DNA of 64,000 bases from VRUE01 sp963697915. GTDB lineage: Bacteria > Actinomycetota > Thermoleophilia > Solirubrobacterales > 70-9. Position 1 is the stretch's first letter, and the number at the start of each line of letters is the position of its first letter. Positions 31,520 to 39,625 of this stretch are shown one piece after another. The stretch lies in assembly GCA_963697915.1 (NCBI GenBank), contig OY969103.1, forward strand, positions 1,240,001-1,304,000, in the 5' to 3' direction. The notes under the pieces are model-generated. The model was given only the letters and a program-made list of their open reading frames with translations. It searched no databases and had not been told where the DNA came from. Both the position numbers and the translations under genes were made by a program.

Positions 31520-32083
31520 TCAGTCGGGCGCGAGGCCGTGGCCGGTGACCAGCAGCCAGGTCGTCTTGGCGAGGATCTTCAGGTCGAGGCCGAAGCCGCG
31601 GCGGTCGACGTACTCGACGTCGAGCTCGATCCGCTGCTCCCAGGGGATCCCGGCGCGGCCCTGGACCTGGGCCCAGCCGGTGAGGCCGGGGCGGACCTCG
31701 TGGCGGCGGTGCTGGCGCGGCGTGTAGTCGACGACCTGGGCGGGGATCGTCGGGCGCGGGCCGACGATCGCCATCTCACCGCGCAGGACGTTGACCAGGT
31801 TGGGGATCTCGTCGAGCGAGGTGCGGCGCAGGAAACGGCCGGCCGCGGTGACACGGGGGTCGTCGCGGGCGACGACCTTGCCGACCCCGACCGGGTCGGA
31901 GCCGAGCTCCATCGTGCGCAGCTTGAGCAGCTCGAACTCGGCGCCGTCCAGCCCGACGCGGCGCTGCCGGTAGATCACCGGCCCGCGGCTGCCGAGCTTG
32001 ATTGCGACCGCGGCGACCAGGAGGACGGGAGAAAGGACGATGAGCGCAAGCGTCGCGATCAGGACGTCGAGGGCGCGCGGCAC
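31520..32083 (-). CDS. Small monotopic phosphoglycosyl transferase (WbaP/PglC-like catalytic domain)
   Basis: 187 residues from a GTG at 32083 that shares one base with the preceding stop. The re-entrant membrane helix (LDVLIATLALIVLSPVLLVAAV) is followed by 'GPVIYRQRRVGLDG', 'LLKLRTM', the catalytic LDE (Asp-Glu pair) in TSLDEIPNL, 'GEMAIVGPRP' and 'RPGLTGWAQVQGR'. The long N-terminal membrane and CoA-binding-like part of WbaP/WcaJ is absent, so it is PglC-sized. It transfers a sugar phosphate to undecaprenyl phosphate, the first step of glycan assembly, on the inner face of the membrane. Confidence 0.9.
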   Translation of the reverse strand: MPRALDVLIATLALIVLSPVLLVAAVAIKLGSRGPVIYRQRRVGLDGAEFELLKLRTMELGSDPVGVGKVVARDDPRVTAAGRFLRRTSLDEIPNLVNVLRGEMAIVGPRPTIPAQVVDYTPRQHRRHEVRPGLTGWAQVQGRAGIPWEQRIELDVEYVDRRGFGLDLKILAKTTWLLVTGHGLAPD

Positions 32084-33213
32084 TAGCGGGTCCCCTCGGC
32101 CTTCTCCCAGGTCCCTGGCGCGCCGTGGCGCAGCCGGTCCCAGAGCCCGGCGGCGATCGAGGCCGTGGTCATCACGTAGTAGCGGGCGATGCGCAGCGGC
32201 GCCAGCGGCAGGACGCGGCCGAGCAGGGCCGCGCCGAGCAGGGCGAGCTGGGCGGCGAGGGTGACGGCGTAGACCCAGCCCTCGCCGAGCAGGGCGAGGT
32301 TCGCCGCCAGCGCCAGCAGGTGCAGGAATGGGGTCGCGTAGCGCAGCAGGCGGTGCGAGGCGATCTCGAAGGCGTAGAGCGGCGGGTAGCCGCGCGGGCT
32401 GAGCATCCCTTCGCCGACGACGATGTCCCAGATGCCGACCATCATCCGCCGTTTGCGGGCGAACTCGCCCTCCAGGGTCGGCACCATCTTCTCCTCGGCG
32501 CGCGCCCAGGGCAGGTAGAGCGAGCGGCGCCCGCGCTTGGCGAGCAGGAAGGGGAAGGAGAGGTCGTGGCTGCCGCTCGGCGGGAGCGCCAGGTAGGCGG
32601 CGCGCCGCACGGCGTAGATCGCGCCGTTGCCCGCGGTCACCCCGGCCAGGCCCGACTCCATCTCCCGCACCGCCATCTCGTAGCGCCAGTAGGTGCCCTC
32701 GAGGTTGCCGCCCTCGGGGTCGAGGAAGCGGACCTGGCCGCAGGCGTAGGCGACCGCCGGGTCGGCGAAGGGCTCGACCAGGTGGCGCAGGGCATCGGGG
32801 GACCAGGCGCTGTTGGCGTCGGAGAAGGCGAGGATCTCGCCGTTGGCGCGCTCGACGGCGGCGTTCTGGGCGGCGATCTTGCCGCCCCGCGGCAGCTCGA
32901 GGACGAGGTCGGCGCCGGCCGCGCGGGCGCGCTCGTCGGTGGCGTCGGCGGAGCCGTCGGAGGCGACGATCACCTGCAGGCGCTCGCGCGGGTAGTCGAG
33001 CGCCAGGGCGTTGGCGACCTTGGCCGCGATCGAGTCCTCCTCGTCGTACGCGGCGACTATGAGAGAGACGCTCGGCACCTCGTCCCAGGCGCCCGGATTG
33101 ACCGTGGGCCGGCGGCGCAGGGCGAGGAGCGCCCGCAGGGCGAGCGCGTAGCCGAGGTGGGTGTAGGCGATCGCCGCCAGGCTGAGCCAGAAGAGAAGCG
33201 CGACGACGATCAC
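32083..33213 (-). CDS. Membrane glycosyltransferase, family 2
   Basis: 376 residues from a GTG at 33213 (GTGA overlap with the upstream gene). An N-terminal helix (VIVVALLFWLSLAAIAYTHLGY) is followed by a GT-A domain: 'SLIVAAYDEEDSI', 'VIVASDGSADAT' (DGS nucleotide site), 'FSDANSAW' (DxN in place of the DxD metal site) and an R-x-x-W-like region 'ARKRRMMVGIWD'. About three C-terminal membrane helices follow. This is the poly-beta-linked sugar synthase-like layout (as in IcaA-type enzymes), so it may add sugar to a lipid-linked or growing chain. It is part of the polysaccharide operon. Confidence 0.87.
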   Translation of the reverse strand: MIVVALLFWLSLAAIAYTHLGYALALRALLALRRRPTVNPGAWDEVPSVSLIVAAYDEEDSIAAKVANALALDYPRERLQVIVASDGSADATDERARAAGADLVLELPRGGKIAAQNAAVERANGEILAFSDANSAWSPDALRHLVEPFADPAVAYACGQVRFLDPEGGNLEGTYWRYEMAVREMESGLAGVTAGNGAIYAVRRAAYLALPPSGSHDLSFPFLLAKRGRRSLYLPWARAEEKMVPTLEGEFARKRRMMVGIWDIVVGEGMLSPRGYPPLYAFEIASHRLLRYATPFLHLLALAANLALLGEGWVYAVTLAAQLALLGAALLGRVLPLAPLRIARYYVMTTASIAAGLWDRLRHGAPGTWEKAEGTR

Positions 33214-34325
33214 CGGCGGGCCTCCAGCAGCTCCCCGTAGAGGGCGAGGGTCTGGCGGGCGGCCTCGTCCCACGAGTAGCCGCCGGCGGCGGCGCTCGCC
33301 GCGGCCTCTCCCAGCTCAGCGCGGGCGGCATCGTCGCCGACCAGCTCAGCGAGCGCCGCCGCGAGGGCGGCGGGGTCCTCCGGCGGCACGAGCCGCGCCG
33401 CCCCCTGAGCGGCGACCTCGGGGAAGCCGCCGACGGCGCTGAGCACCAGCGGCTTGCCGAAGGCGAGGCCGGTGTAGAGGACGCCGGAGTGCTCGGCGTC
33501 GCGGTAGGGCAGGACGACGACGTCGGCGCGCCGGAAGATCGCCGGGATCTCGGCGTCGTCGATGAAGCGGGTGAGGAAGCGGACGCGGCCGGGCGCCTCG
33601 GCGGCGAGCGCCCGCAGCGGCTCGACGTCCATGCGCGGGTTGCCGACGATCCAGAGCTCGGCACCGCGCAGCTCGCGGAAGGCCGCGAGCAGGGTGTCGA
33701 GGCCCTTGTAGGGGCGGAGCAGGCCGAAGAAGAGGATCACCGGGCCCTCGACGCCCTCGAGCTCGGCTGCCAGCGGCTGCTCCGCCGGCAGCCGGGTGAG
33801 GTAGTCGAAGGCGCCGTGGTGGATGACGCGGACCCGCTCGGGGTCGAGGCCGACGACCTCGCGCAGCCGCGCCGCGCCGTGCTCGGAGTGGGCGACGACG
33901 GCGTCCATCGCGCCGAAGGCGCGGCGGGCGGAGAGCAGCTGGCGGCTGCTGGGGCGCGGCGGCAGCACGTAGTGGGCGGTCATCACCCGGGGCCGCGCCG
34001 GGGGGAGCAGCGAGGCATCGAGCGACGGCAGCGTCAGCCACTGGTAATGGACGACGTCGGCGTCGGCGTCGCGGCGGAAGCGCAGCATGTCCGGCAGGTG
34101 CTCGGCGAGCTTGACGGCGCGGCGGGCCGGGGCGTCAAGGCCGCGGCGGGCGCTGCTGCGGTAGAAGCTCTCCCGCACCCGGTAGCCCTCGGCCTCGGGC
34201 ACCGGGCCGTAGAGGAAACGGCTGGTGAGCAACTCGACCTCGGCGCCCTCGCGGGCGAGCGCGGCGGCGAGCGCACGGTCATAGGGCGGCGTGAAGGCCG
34301 AGGGGTCGACCAGCTGGACGCGCAT
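33210..34325 (-). CDS. Glycosyltransferase, family 4 (GT-B fold)
   Basis: 371 residues. The C-terminal nucleotide-sugar domain is clear: 'GPVILFFGLLRPYKGLDTLL', 'LWIVGNP', 'VVLPYRDAEHSGVLYTGLAFGKPLV' (the E-x7-E-like acceptor/donor region with the leading acidic residue) and 'EVAAQGAARLVPPEDPAAL'. It should be a cytosolic retaining transferase that extends the undecaprenyl-linked repeat unit. It begins 11 bp from a divergent glycosyltransferase gene and is the first gene of the run 34325-31520. Confidence 0.9.
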   Translation of the reverse strand: MRVQLVDPSAFTPPYDRALAAALAREGAEVELLTSRFLYGPVPEAEGYRVRESFYRSSARRGLDAPARRAVKLAEHLPDMLRFRRDADADVVHYQWLTLPSLDASLLPPARPRVMTAHYVLPPRPSSRQLLSARRAFGAMDAVVAHSEHGAARLREVVGLDPERVRVIHHGAFDYLTRLPAEQPLAAELEGVEGPVILFFGLLRPYKGLDTLLAAFRELRGAELWIVGNPRMDVEPLRALAAEAPGRVRFLTRFIDDAEIPAIFRRADVVVLPYRDAEHSGVLYTGLAFGKPLVLSAVGGFPEVAAQGAARLVPPEDPAALAAALAELVGDDAARAELGEAAASAAAGGYSWDEAARQTLALYGELLEARR

Positions 34326-34336
34326 AGCGGGCGATT

Positions 34337-35293
34337 ATGGTGACCGCCGTGCCCCCCGCGCTCTCCTACTGCGTCGTGAACACGAATGGCCGCGAGGACC
34401 TGCTCGCCTGCCTCGAGGCGATCGACCGCACCAACCCGGCAGGGCTGGAGCGCGAGGTCCTCGTCCTCGACAACGCCTCCGACGACGGCTCGGCCGAGGC
34501 GGTGCGGGCGCGCGGCGGCGACGTCCGCCTGATCGCGCTCGAGCGCCGGGCCGGCAAGGCCGAGAACGACTCGACCCTGCTGCGCGAGGCGCGGGGGCGC
34601 TACTGCCTGCTGCTCAACGAGGACTCCGAGCTGCGCCCCGGCGCCGCCGCGGCGTTGGTGGCGGCGCTCGACGCCGACCCCGAGGCGGGCGCGGCGGGTG
34701 CGCAGCTGCTCGACCCGGCCGGCAATCCCACCCCCTGCGCCTGGCGCTTCCCCGGGGTCGGCACGGCGCTGGTCGGGGCCGCCTTCCTGCACCGGCGGCT
34801 GACCGTACAGAGCGTCGGCGGCGAGACCCGGCGCGTCGACTGGGCCCAGTCGAGCGCCCTGCTGGTGCGGCGCGAGGCGGCGGAGGCGGTCGGCTACCTC
34901 GACCCCGCGTTCTTCGTCTACTACGACGAGTGCGACTTCTGCAAGCGCCTGGCCGAGGCTGGCCGGCGCACGCTCTACGTCCCCGCCGCCGAGGCGGTCC
35001 ACCACGACCAGCTCGCCACCGACCTCACCGCCGGCCTGCCCCGCATCGTCGAGTTCCACCGCAACCGCGACCTCTATATGCGCAAGCACCACTCACGCCC
35101 CGCGGCCCTCGCCGTCCGCCTGCTCACCGCCTGGTCCTACGCCCTGCGCGCCCTCACCGCCGCCGTCCTCCCCAACCGCTCGGCGCGGATCATGTGGGCC
35201 CACGCCCGCCAGGCGCTCCTGCCGTACCGCGGCGAAGGCCTGCGCGACAGGGCTCAGGGGCGGGAGTCCTCGTCCATGATCTCGGCCTCGTAG
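34337..35293 (+). CDS. Glycosyltransferase family 2 (rhamnosyltransferase-like)
   Basis: 318 residues. A GT-A domain: 'LSYCVVNTNGREDLLACL', 'VLVLDNASDDGSAE', 'LLLNEDSELRPGA' (EDS as the DxD-like metal site), 'LLVRREAAEAVGYLDPAFFVYYDECDF' and 'RNRDLYMRKHH', the ordinary pattern of WbbL-type rhamnosyl and related transferases. No membrane helix is obvious. It is the only plus-strand gene inside the minus-strand polysaccharide locus; its last 40 bp overlap the convergent flippase gene. Confidence 0.88.
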   Translation: MVTAVPPALSYCVVNTNGREDLLACLEAIDRTNPAGLEREVLVLDNASDDGSAEAVRARGGDVRLIALERRAGKAENDSTLLREARGRYCLLLNEDSELRPGAAAALVAALDADPEAGAAGAQLLDPAGNPTPCAWRFPGVGTALVGAAFLHRRLTVQSVGGETRRVDWAQSSALLVRREAAEAVGYLDPAFFVYYDECDFCKRLAEAGRRTLYVPAAEAVHHDQLATDLTAGLPRIVEFHRNRDLYMRKHHSRPAALAVRLLTAWSYALRALTAAVLPNRSARIMWAHARQALLPYRGEGLRDRAQGRESSSMISAS

Positions 35294-36795
35294 GCCTCCG
35301 GCAGCTTCCCGTCGACAGCCGGTGGGCGGTCGCGGGCGGCGCGGTAGCGCTCGAGCAGGTCGCGGGGGTCGCGGAGCTGGGCCAGCCAGCCGCGCTCCTC
35401 GGCGGTGAAGAAGCCAGAGGCGAAGAGAACGAACGGGTAGAGCAGCCAGAGCACGGCGCGGCCCGCGAGGCCGGCGGCGCCCTCGGTGGGCAGCAGCAGT
35501 TCGCCGAGGCCGACGAGGGCGGCGGTGACGATGACGACCCGGGCGAGGCGCGCCCATTCGTAGGGCACCGGGAAGAGCCGCTGGGTGAACCCGTACATCA
35601 GCGCAACCACGACCAGGTAGGAGACGACCAGGGCGATGCCGGCGCCGACGATCCCCAGCGGCGGCACGAGGATCAGGTTGAGGACGACGTTGACGACCAG
35701 CGCCGCGCCGGTCGCCGGGAAGTTGAACTCGGTGCGGCCGGTGCGGCCGAGGATCACCAGCTGCACCATGTAGAGGGCATAGAGCGTGACCGCGGTCGAG
35801 ATCAGGCCGACCGCTTCGTAGGAGGTGAAGAAGTCCGGCGCGGCGAGGGCGCGGGCGATCCACCGCGAGAACAGCCACATCGCGAGGACGACGGCGGCGC
35901 AGGCGGCGAGGAACCAGGTGACGACCGCGGCGTAGGCGCGGCGCGCCTCGTCGTCGTCGCGGATCGAGTAGGCCAGCGGCGGCCAGGCGAGCTGGAAGCC
36001 ACGGACGAGGACGTTGACCGCCTGCGAGAACTTGATCGCCAGCGAGTAGAGACCCGCCTCGGTGGCCCCGACCGTGCGGATGATGATGATCCGGTCGACG
36101 AAGTTGAGCGCGTAGAGCGAGAGCTCGGCCGGCATCGTCGGCAGGCCGAAGCGCAGCATGCGGCGCAGCAGCGGCCGTTCGAAGCGCAGCGAGAGGCTGC
36201 GGCGGTGGACGACGATCAGGCCGAGGACGAAGGCGGCGCCGCTGACGTAGCTGCCCAGCAGCAGCCCGCGGGCGCCCTCTTCGGCGCCGACGACGAGGGC
36301 CACGGTGAGCGCGATCGCGGCGAGGACGTTGGCGATCGTCACCGTGAAGAAGGCCCGCGCCCGCTCTTCGAGCCGGAAGAGGGTGAGCAGGTACTCGTGC
36401 AGGGTCAGCACCCAGAGGCCGGCGATCGCGATCCGGGCCAGGTCGGTCGCCGGCCGGTCGAGCAGCGCTTCGGAGATCGGCGTGGCGAAGGGCATGGCGA
36501 TCAGCGCCGCGGCGGTGCCGAACCAGAAGAGCGCCGCGAAGGAGGTGGCGACGACCCGGCCCGGGTCCTCTCCGGCCTTGTAGTAGAAGCGCAGCACGGC
36601 CTCGATCACGCCGAAGCGGATGACGATGCTGGCGGCGACCACGGCGGCGAAGAGGACCTCGGCGACGCCGTAGTCGGCCGGGGTCAGGTACCGCGTGTAG
36701 AGCGGCAGCAGGGCGACCGCGATCAGCTTCGAGAGGACGCTGGCCGCGGTGTAGGCGGCACCGGTCGTCGCGAGGCGGCGGAGGTAGCCCGACAC
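35254..36795 (-). CDS. Wzx-like lipid-linked oligosaccharide flippase
   Basis: 513 residues with about 12-14 membrane helices of the MATE/MOP-type polysaccharide transporter family. The start SGYLRRLATTGAAYTAASVLSK and the segment 'ADYGVAEVLFAAVVAASIVIRFG' match Wzx/RfbX proteins. It should flip the undecaprenyl-pyrophosphate-linked repeat unit to the outer face. The cytoplasmic C-terminal tail is rich in Arg and acidic residues. It precedes nothing on its own strand directly because the glycosyltransferase gene beside it is convergent; upstream is the polymerase/ligase gene 9 bp away. Confidence 0.88.
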   Translation of the reverse strand: MSGYLRRLATTGAAYTAASVLSKLIAVALLPLYTRYLTPADYGVAEVLFAAVVAASIVIRFGVIEAVLRFYYKAGEDPGRVVATSFAALFWFGTAAALIAMPFATPISEALLDRPATDLARIAIAGLWVLTLHEYLLTLFRLEERARAFFTVTIANVLAAIALTVALVVGAEEGARGLLLGSYVSGAAFVLGLIVVHRRSLSLRFERPLLRRMLRFGLPTMPAELSLYALNFVDRIIIIRTVGATEAGLYSLAIKFSQAVNVLVRGFQLAWPPLAYSIRDDDEARRAYAAVVTWFLAACAAVVLAMWLFSRWIARALAAPDFFTSYEAVGLISTAVTLYALYMVQLVILGRTGRTEFNFPATGAALVVNVVLNLILVPPLGIVGAGIALVVSYLVVVALMYGFTQRLFPVPYEWARLARVVIVTAALVGLGELLLPTEGAAGLAGRAVLWLLYPFVLFASGFFTAEERGWLAQLRDPRDLLERYRAARDRPPAVDGKLPEAYEAEIMDEDSRP

Positions 36796-36804
36796 GGCGC
36801 GAGC

Positions 36805-38346
36805 CTACGTTGACGGGCGGACCGCGGGGGCGGCCGCTGCGAGCGAGGCGCCGACCGCGAGCAGGACCCAGGTGATCGGGTCCTCGTAGAAGACGGCGTA
36901 GGCCATGGTGTGGACTAGGAGTGCGACGAAGGCGGCGAGAACCGCGGGGCGCGCGGGTCCTGTCGCGGCAGGGGACCCACCGCCCCTTCCGGTAGCTAAA
37001 GCTTCCTCAGGGGCGGTTCCCCCTACCGCGCCACCCGCGCGAGGAGTGAATAGGCCAGACGACAACGTCCACAAGGCGGCGATGAGGAGGGCTGCGTAAG
37101 CGAGCAGGCCGATTAAGCCCTGCTCCGCGGCGACCGTTACTGGCTCGGTGTGAGATACCGAGACCGGGGCTTTTTTGGTGGCGATGTGTTCGGTGTAGGC
37201 GCGGGGGAAGGAGCCGGCGCCGTAGCCCCAGATCGGGCGCTTGGCGAAGAGGTCGGTGCCGCCGGAGACGAGGTTGGCGCGCCCGCCGATGACGACGTTT
37301 AAGCGATCCGGACTGAGCTTGGAGACACCGCCGGCGAAGAGGACGATGAGGACGGCGAGGATCGCCCCCGCCCCAACCGCCGCCAGCGTCCACTTCCAGC
37401 TCCAACGAATCGCGGCGATGACAGCCAGCCCGCCCAGCAACGCGGCGAAGCTGGACTGAGAGAACGTAGGCACCAGTCCCAGCCAGAGCACGCCGACCAG
37501 CCCCACGAGCAGCCAGAACGTCCTGCGCTCCTTCGCCCACATCAACACCGACATCGCGATCACGATCACCAGCGCCAAGTAGCGCCCGTAGATGTTCGGG
37601 TCCCAGAAGATCGAGTTGACCCGGAAATACGCGTGGAACTCGTTCGACCGGATCACCTGGTCGTTCCAGAAAAGCTCCTTGGTCACGTACTCGATCGAGC
37701 CCACCACCACGAATGCGACCGCCTCGGCGGCGAAAACGAACAGCACGTAAGAGAGCAGCTTGCGATCCCACCGTATGTCCCGTAGCAACGCGTACACCAG
37801 CGAGAACGGCACGAAGAAGAAGCACACGTTCTGGAGTGATTTCGAGAAGTCAGGTGAGTACAGCGTCTGCAGCGCGTAGAGCACGACGACCGCGGCGAGA
37901 ACCTTGGGCAAGAGGGTGCGCGGACCTTCCCCCGCCCGCTCCATCCGAAACTCGCGCACGGCAACGGCCATCACTCCCCCGGCAATTACGAGATAGAGCG
38001 GGACCAGGAGATTGGCCGTGTCCCCGCCGGCCTCCAACGGGATGCGGAAGGGAAGCGCGAAGACGATCGCCAGCGGCAGGAGGATCGGCCAGCGGTTGAA
38101 GACGTAGGCGAGAGCCGCGACGGCTGCTCCCGCCGCCGCGAGGGCGAGAACGATCAGGCCCGCCGATTCGTCGCGGAGGTCCTCGATCTGACGCGTGTGC
38201 CACTGGTCGCCGAGGATCAGGAGGGGGAAGAGGGCGAGGGCGAGCAGCATCGCCGCCGCGCGGGCGCGGCCCGGTGGCAGCAGGATCGCGGCGGCGGCCG
38301 CGGCGGCGGCGATCACGACGCCCGCCCCGGCGAGGATCTCGCTCAA
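36805..38346 (-). CDS. O-antigen ligase/polymerase family (Wzy/WaaL) membrane protein
   Basis: 513 residues, about 12 membrane helices, starting from a TTG at 38346 (TTGA overlap with the upstream gene). The large outer loop contains 'FAKRPIWGYGAGSFPRAY' and 'SHTEPVTVAAEQGLIGLLAY', the Wzy_C signature region with its conserved Arg and His. It either polymerises repeat units or ligates the chain to a carrier outside the membrane. Residues about 442-459, a Gly/Pro/Ala segment between two late helices, are encoded by an inverted repeat. Base composition around 37300-37900 is slightly lower in GC than its neighbours. Confidence 0.87.
   Translation of the reverse strand: MSEILAGAGVVIAAAAAAAAILLPPGRARAAAMLLALALFPLLILGDQWHTRQIEDLRDESAGLIVLALAAAGAAVAALAYVFNRWPILLPLAIVFALPFRIPLEAGGDTANLLVPLYLVIAGGVMAVAVREFRMERAGEGPRTLLPKVLAAVVVLYALQTLYSPDFSKSLQNVCFFFVPFSLVYALLRDIRWDRKLLSYVLFVFAAEAVAFVVVGSIEYVTKELFWNDQVIRSNEFHAYFRVNSIFWDPNIYGRYLALVIVIAMSVLMWAKERRTFWLLVGLVGVLWLGLVPTFSQSSFAALLGGLAVIAAIRWSWKWTLAAVGAGAILAVLIVLFAGGVSKLSPDRLNVVIGGRANLVSGGTDLFAKRPIWGYGAGSFPRAYTEHIATKKAPVSVSHTEPVTVAAEQGLIGLLAYAALLIAALWTLSSGLFTPRAGGAVGGTAPEEALATGRGGGSPAATGPARPAVLAAFVALLVHTMAYAVFYEDPITWVLLAVGASLAAAAPAVRPST
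36971..37022. repeat. Nested inverted repeat embedded in frame in the O-antigen ligase gene
   Basis: GGGGACCCACCGCCCCT (36971-36987) pairs with AGGGGCGGTTCCCC (37009-37022) with a 3-nt bulge. Inside, GGTAGCT and AGCTTCC pair with one mismatch. It encodes a low-complexity loop between membrane helices. Confidence 0.6.
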
Positions 38347-38831
38347 CCCCGTCGCTCCCGCTCACAGCCGGGCAGTGGCCTGCGCGGCGCCTCGTGCAGG
38401 CGCATCACGCCGCCGGGGACGAGGACGCGGTCTTCGCCGAGCATCTTGACCCGCAGCTTGTAGCGCCCCGGGGGCGCCATCCCGACCCCCCGCATGCGAC
38501 CGTCCCAGTAGTAGGTGTGGAAGCGGTAGCGCTTGAGGAAGGTGTCACGGGCCAGCGTCACCACCACCTGACCCCCCGGCTTGATCACCTGCACCGTCGC
38601 TTGGTCGGAACGGGTGACGCGGAAGCGGATGCGGACCCGGTCGGAGCGGCAGTCGCCGTTGGGGGTGAAGGCCGGCGCCAGCGGCTTGCTGCGGGGAACG
38701 ACGACGAAGCTGACCCGGTCGAGGACCAGCGGCTCGCGCTTGAGGCGCTGCGACCAGGCGAAGGCGGCGACCGTGGCGAGGACGAGGACGGCGAAGACGA
38801 CCGCGCCGGCGCTAACCGGCCGACGAGGCAT
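38343..38831 (-). CDS. Membrane-anchored FlgD-Ig-like protein
   Basis: 162 residues. One N-terminal helix (AGAVVFAVLVLATVAAFAW, about 8-26) anchors an extracytoplasmic domain with 'FTPNGDCRSDRVRIRFRVTR', 'VVTLARDTF', 'YYWDGRMRGVGMAPPGRYKLRVKM'. The 'SPNGDG...D' entry and 'W DG... G... PPGxYxL' ending are the pattern of the FlgD immunoglobulin-like fold used in secreted and surface proteins. It overlaps the O-antigen ligase start by 4 bp and the LytR_C gene by 20 bp. Its role in the polysaccharide locus is unknown. Confidence 0.7.
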   Translation of the reverse strand: MPRRPVSAGAVVFAVLVLATVAAFAWSQRLKREPLVLDRVSFVVVPRSKPLAPAFTPNGDCRSDRVRIRFRVTRSDQATVQVIKPGGQVVVTLARDTFLKRYRFHTYYWDGRMRGVGMAPPGRYKLRVKMLGEDRVLVPGGVMRLHEAPRRPLPGCERERRG

Positions 38832-39600
38832 TGTCCTCGCCGATCACGACCGCGACCGGGGCCCCCGCCGCCAGCTGGACGATCTCAGAGCTCATCGGCT
38901 GCACCCGCGATATCTCCAGCGAGTCGGCGACCCGGCGGGCGGCGCGGCCGCTGCCCGCCTCGAACATGACGACGCTGTCGGTGAAGCTGGAGGTGCTGTT
39001 GGTCACCGCGCCGAGCTGATAGCCGCGGCCCTCGACCATGTCGCCGTAGGTCGCGGCCAGGCCGGGCACGGCGGTGCCGTTGAGGACCGTGACCTCGATC
39101 TCGCCGGGACGCAGAACGGCTGGTGCCGCGTTGCCGCCGCCTTTGGCTTTGCCGCCGTTGGCTTCGTCGTCACCGCCGAGGCCGCCGCTGAGGGCGAAGA
39201 AGGCGCCGATGCCGACCACGATCACGACGCCGAGGATCGCGACCAGGTAGCGCGGCTCGCCGAGCCACTCGCCGCGGCCGGCGAAGCGTTCGCGCAGGCG
39301 CTCGCCGCGGGTCATTTCCGGCAGGCCCGCCTCGCGCCGCTCGCGGCGCTCCTCGCGCAGGTCGGCGGCCTGCTGCTCGGCGGTGCGGGCTTCCTCCAGC
39401 TTGCGCATCTCCTCGGCCCGCTCGGCGGCGGCGGCCGAGGTCGTCTCCTTGCGGTCGGCGTCGCGCTCCGGCGCCGAGCCGGCCCACTCGCGCAGGCGGC
39501 GGATGTCGCGGCCTTGCGTGAACGAGAGCAGCGCAAGCAGGGCCAGACCAAGAAATGCGATCAAGCCCGCGAAAGCCCCGATTTCCCTGATCAGCTCCAA
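38812..39600 (-). CDS. LytR C-terminal-domain membrane protein
   Basis: 262 residues from a TTG at 39600. An N-terminal helix (about 8-28), a charged Arg/Glu/Ala coiled-coil stretch (about 45-110), a second helix (about 121-141: YLVAILGVVIVVGIGAFFAL) and an outer LytR_C domain (about 168-235: 'IEVTVLNGTAVPGLA' and 'VVMFEAGSGRAARRVADSL'). LytR_C occurs alone or after LytR-CpsA-Psr ligase domains, which attach glycopolymers to peptidoglycan; the catalytic LCP domain is absent here. Its place suggests a role in wall attachment or assembly of the polysaccharide, which is inference. Confidence 0.8.
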   Translation of the reverse strand: MELIREIGAFAGLIAFLGLALLALLSFTQGRDIRRLREWAGSAPERDADRKETTSAAAAERAEEMRKLEEARTAEQQAADLREERRERREAGLPEMTRGERLRERFAGRGEWLGEPRYLVAILGVVIVVGIGAFFALSGGLGGDDEANGGKAKGGGNAAPAVLRPGEIEVTVLNGTAVPGLAATYGDMVEGRGYQLGAVTNSTSSFTDSVVMFEAGSGRAARRVADSLEISRVQPMSSEIVQLAAGAPVAVVIGEDNASSAG

Positions 39601-39625
39601 GGGGTTGGCTGCGAGAGGCTATCCG

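Noticed and set aside
31520..33664. A 714-residue sugar transferase covering the upstream glycosyltransferase
   Set aside because: Only the last 187 residues match the transferase; the rest is out of frame with the complete GT2 gene, and a GTG overlapping the GT2 stop is the natural start.
34291..36813. Very long open frame on the plus strand across the glycosyltransferase and flippase genes (and similar ones opposite dnaE2, gyrB and the ligase gene)
   Set aside because: Composition is Arg/Ala/Gly/Asp low complexity without any family motif, opposite genes with complete motifs. It is the usual antisense shadow in very GC-rich DNA.
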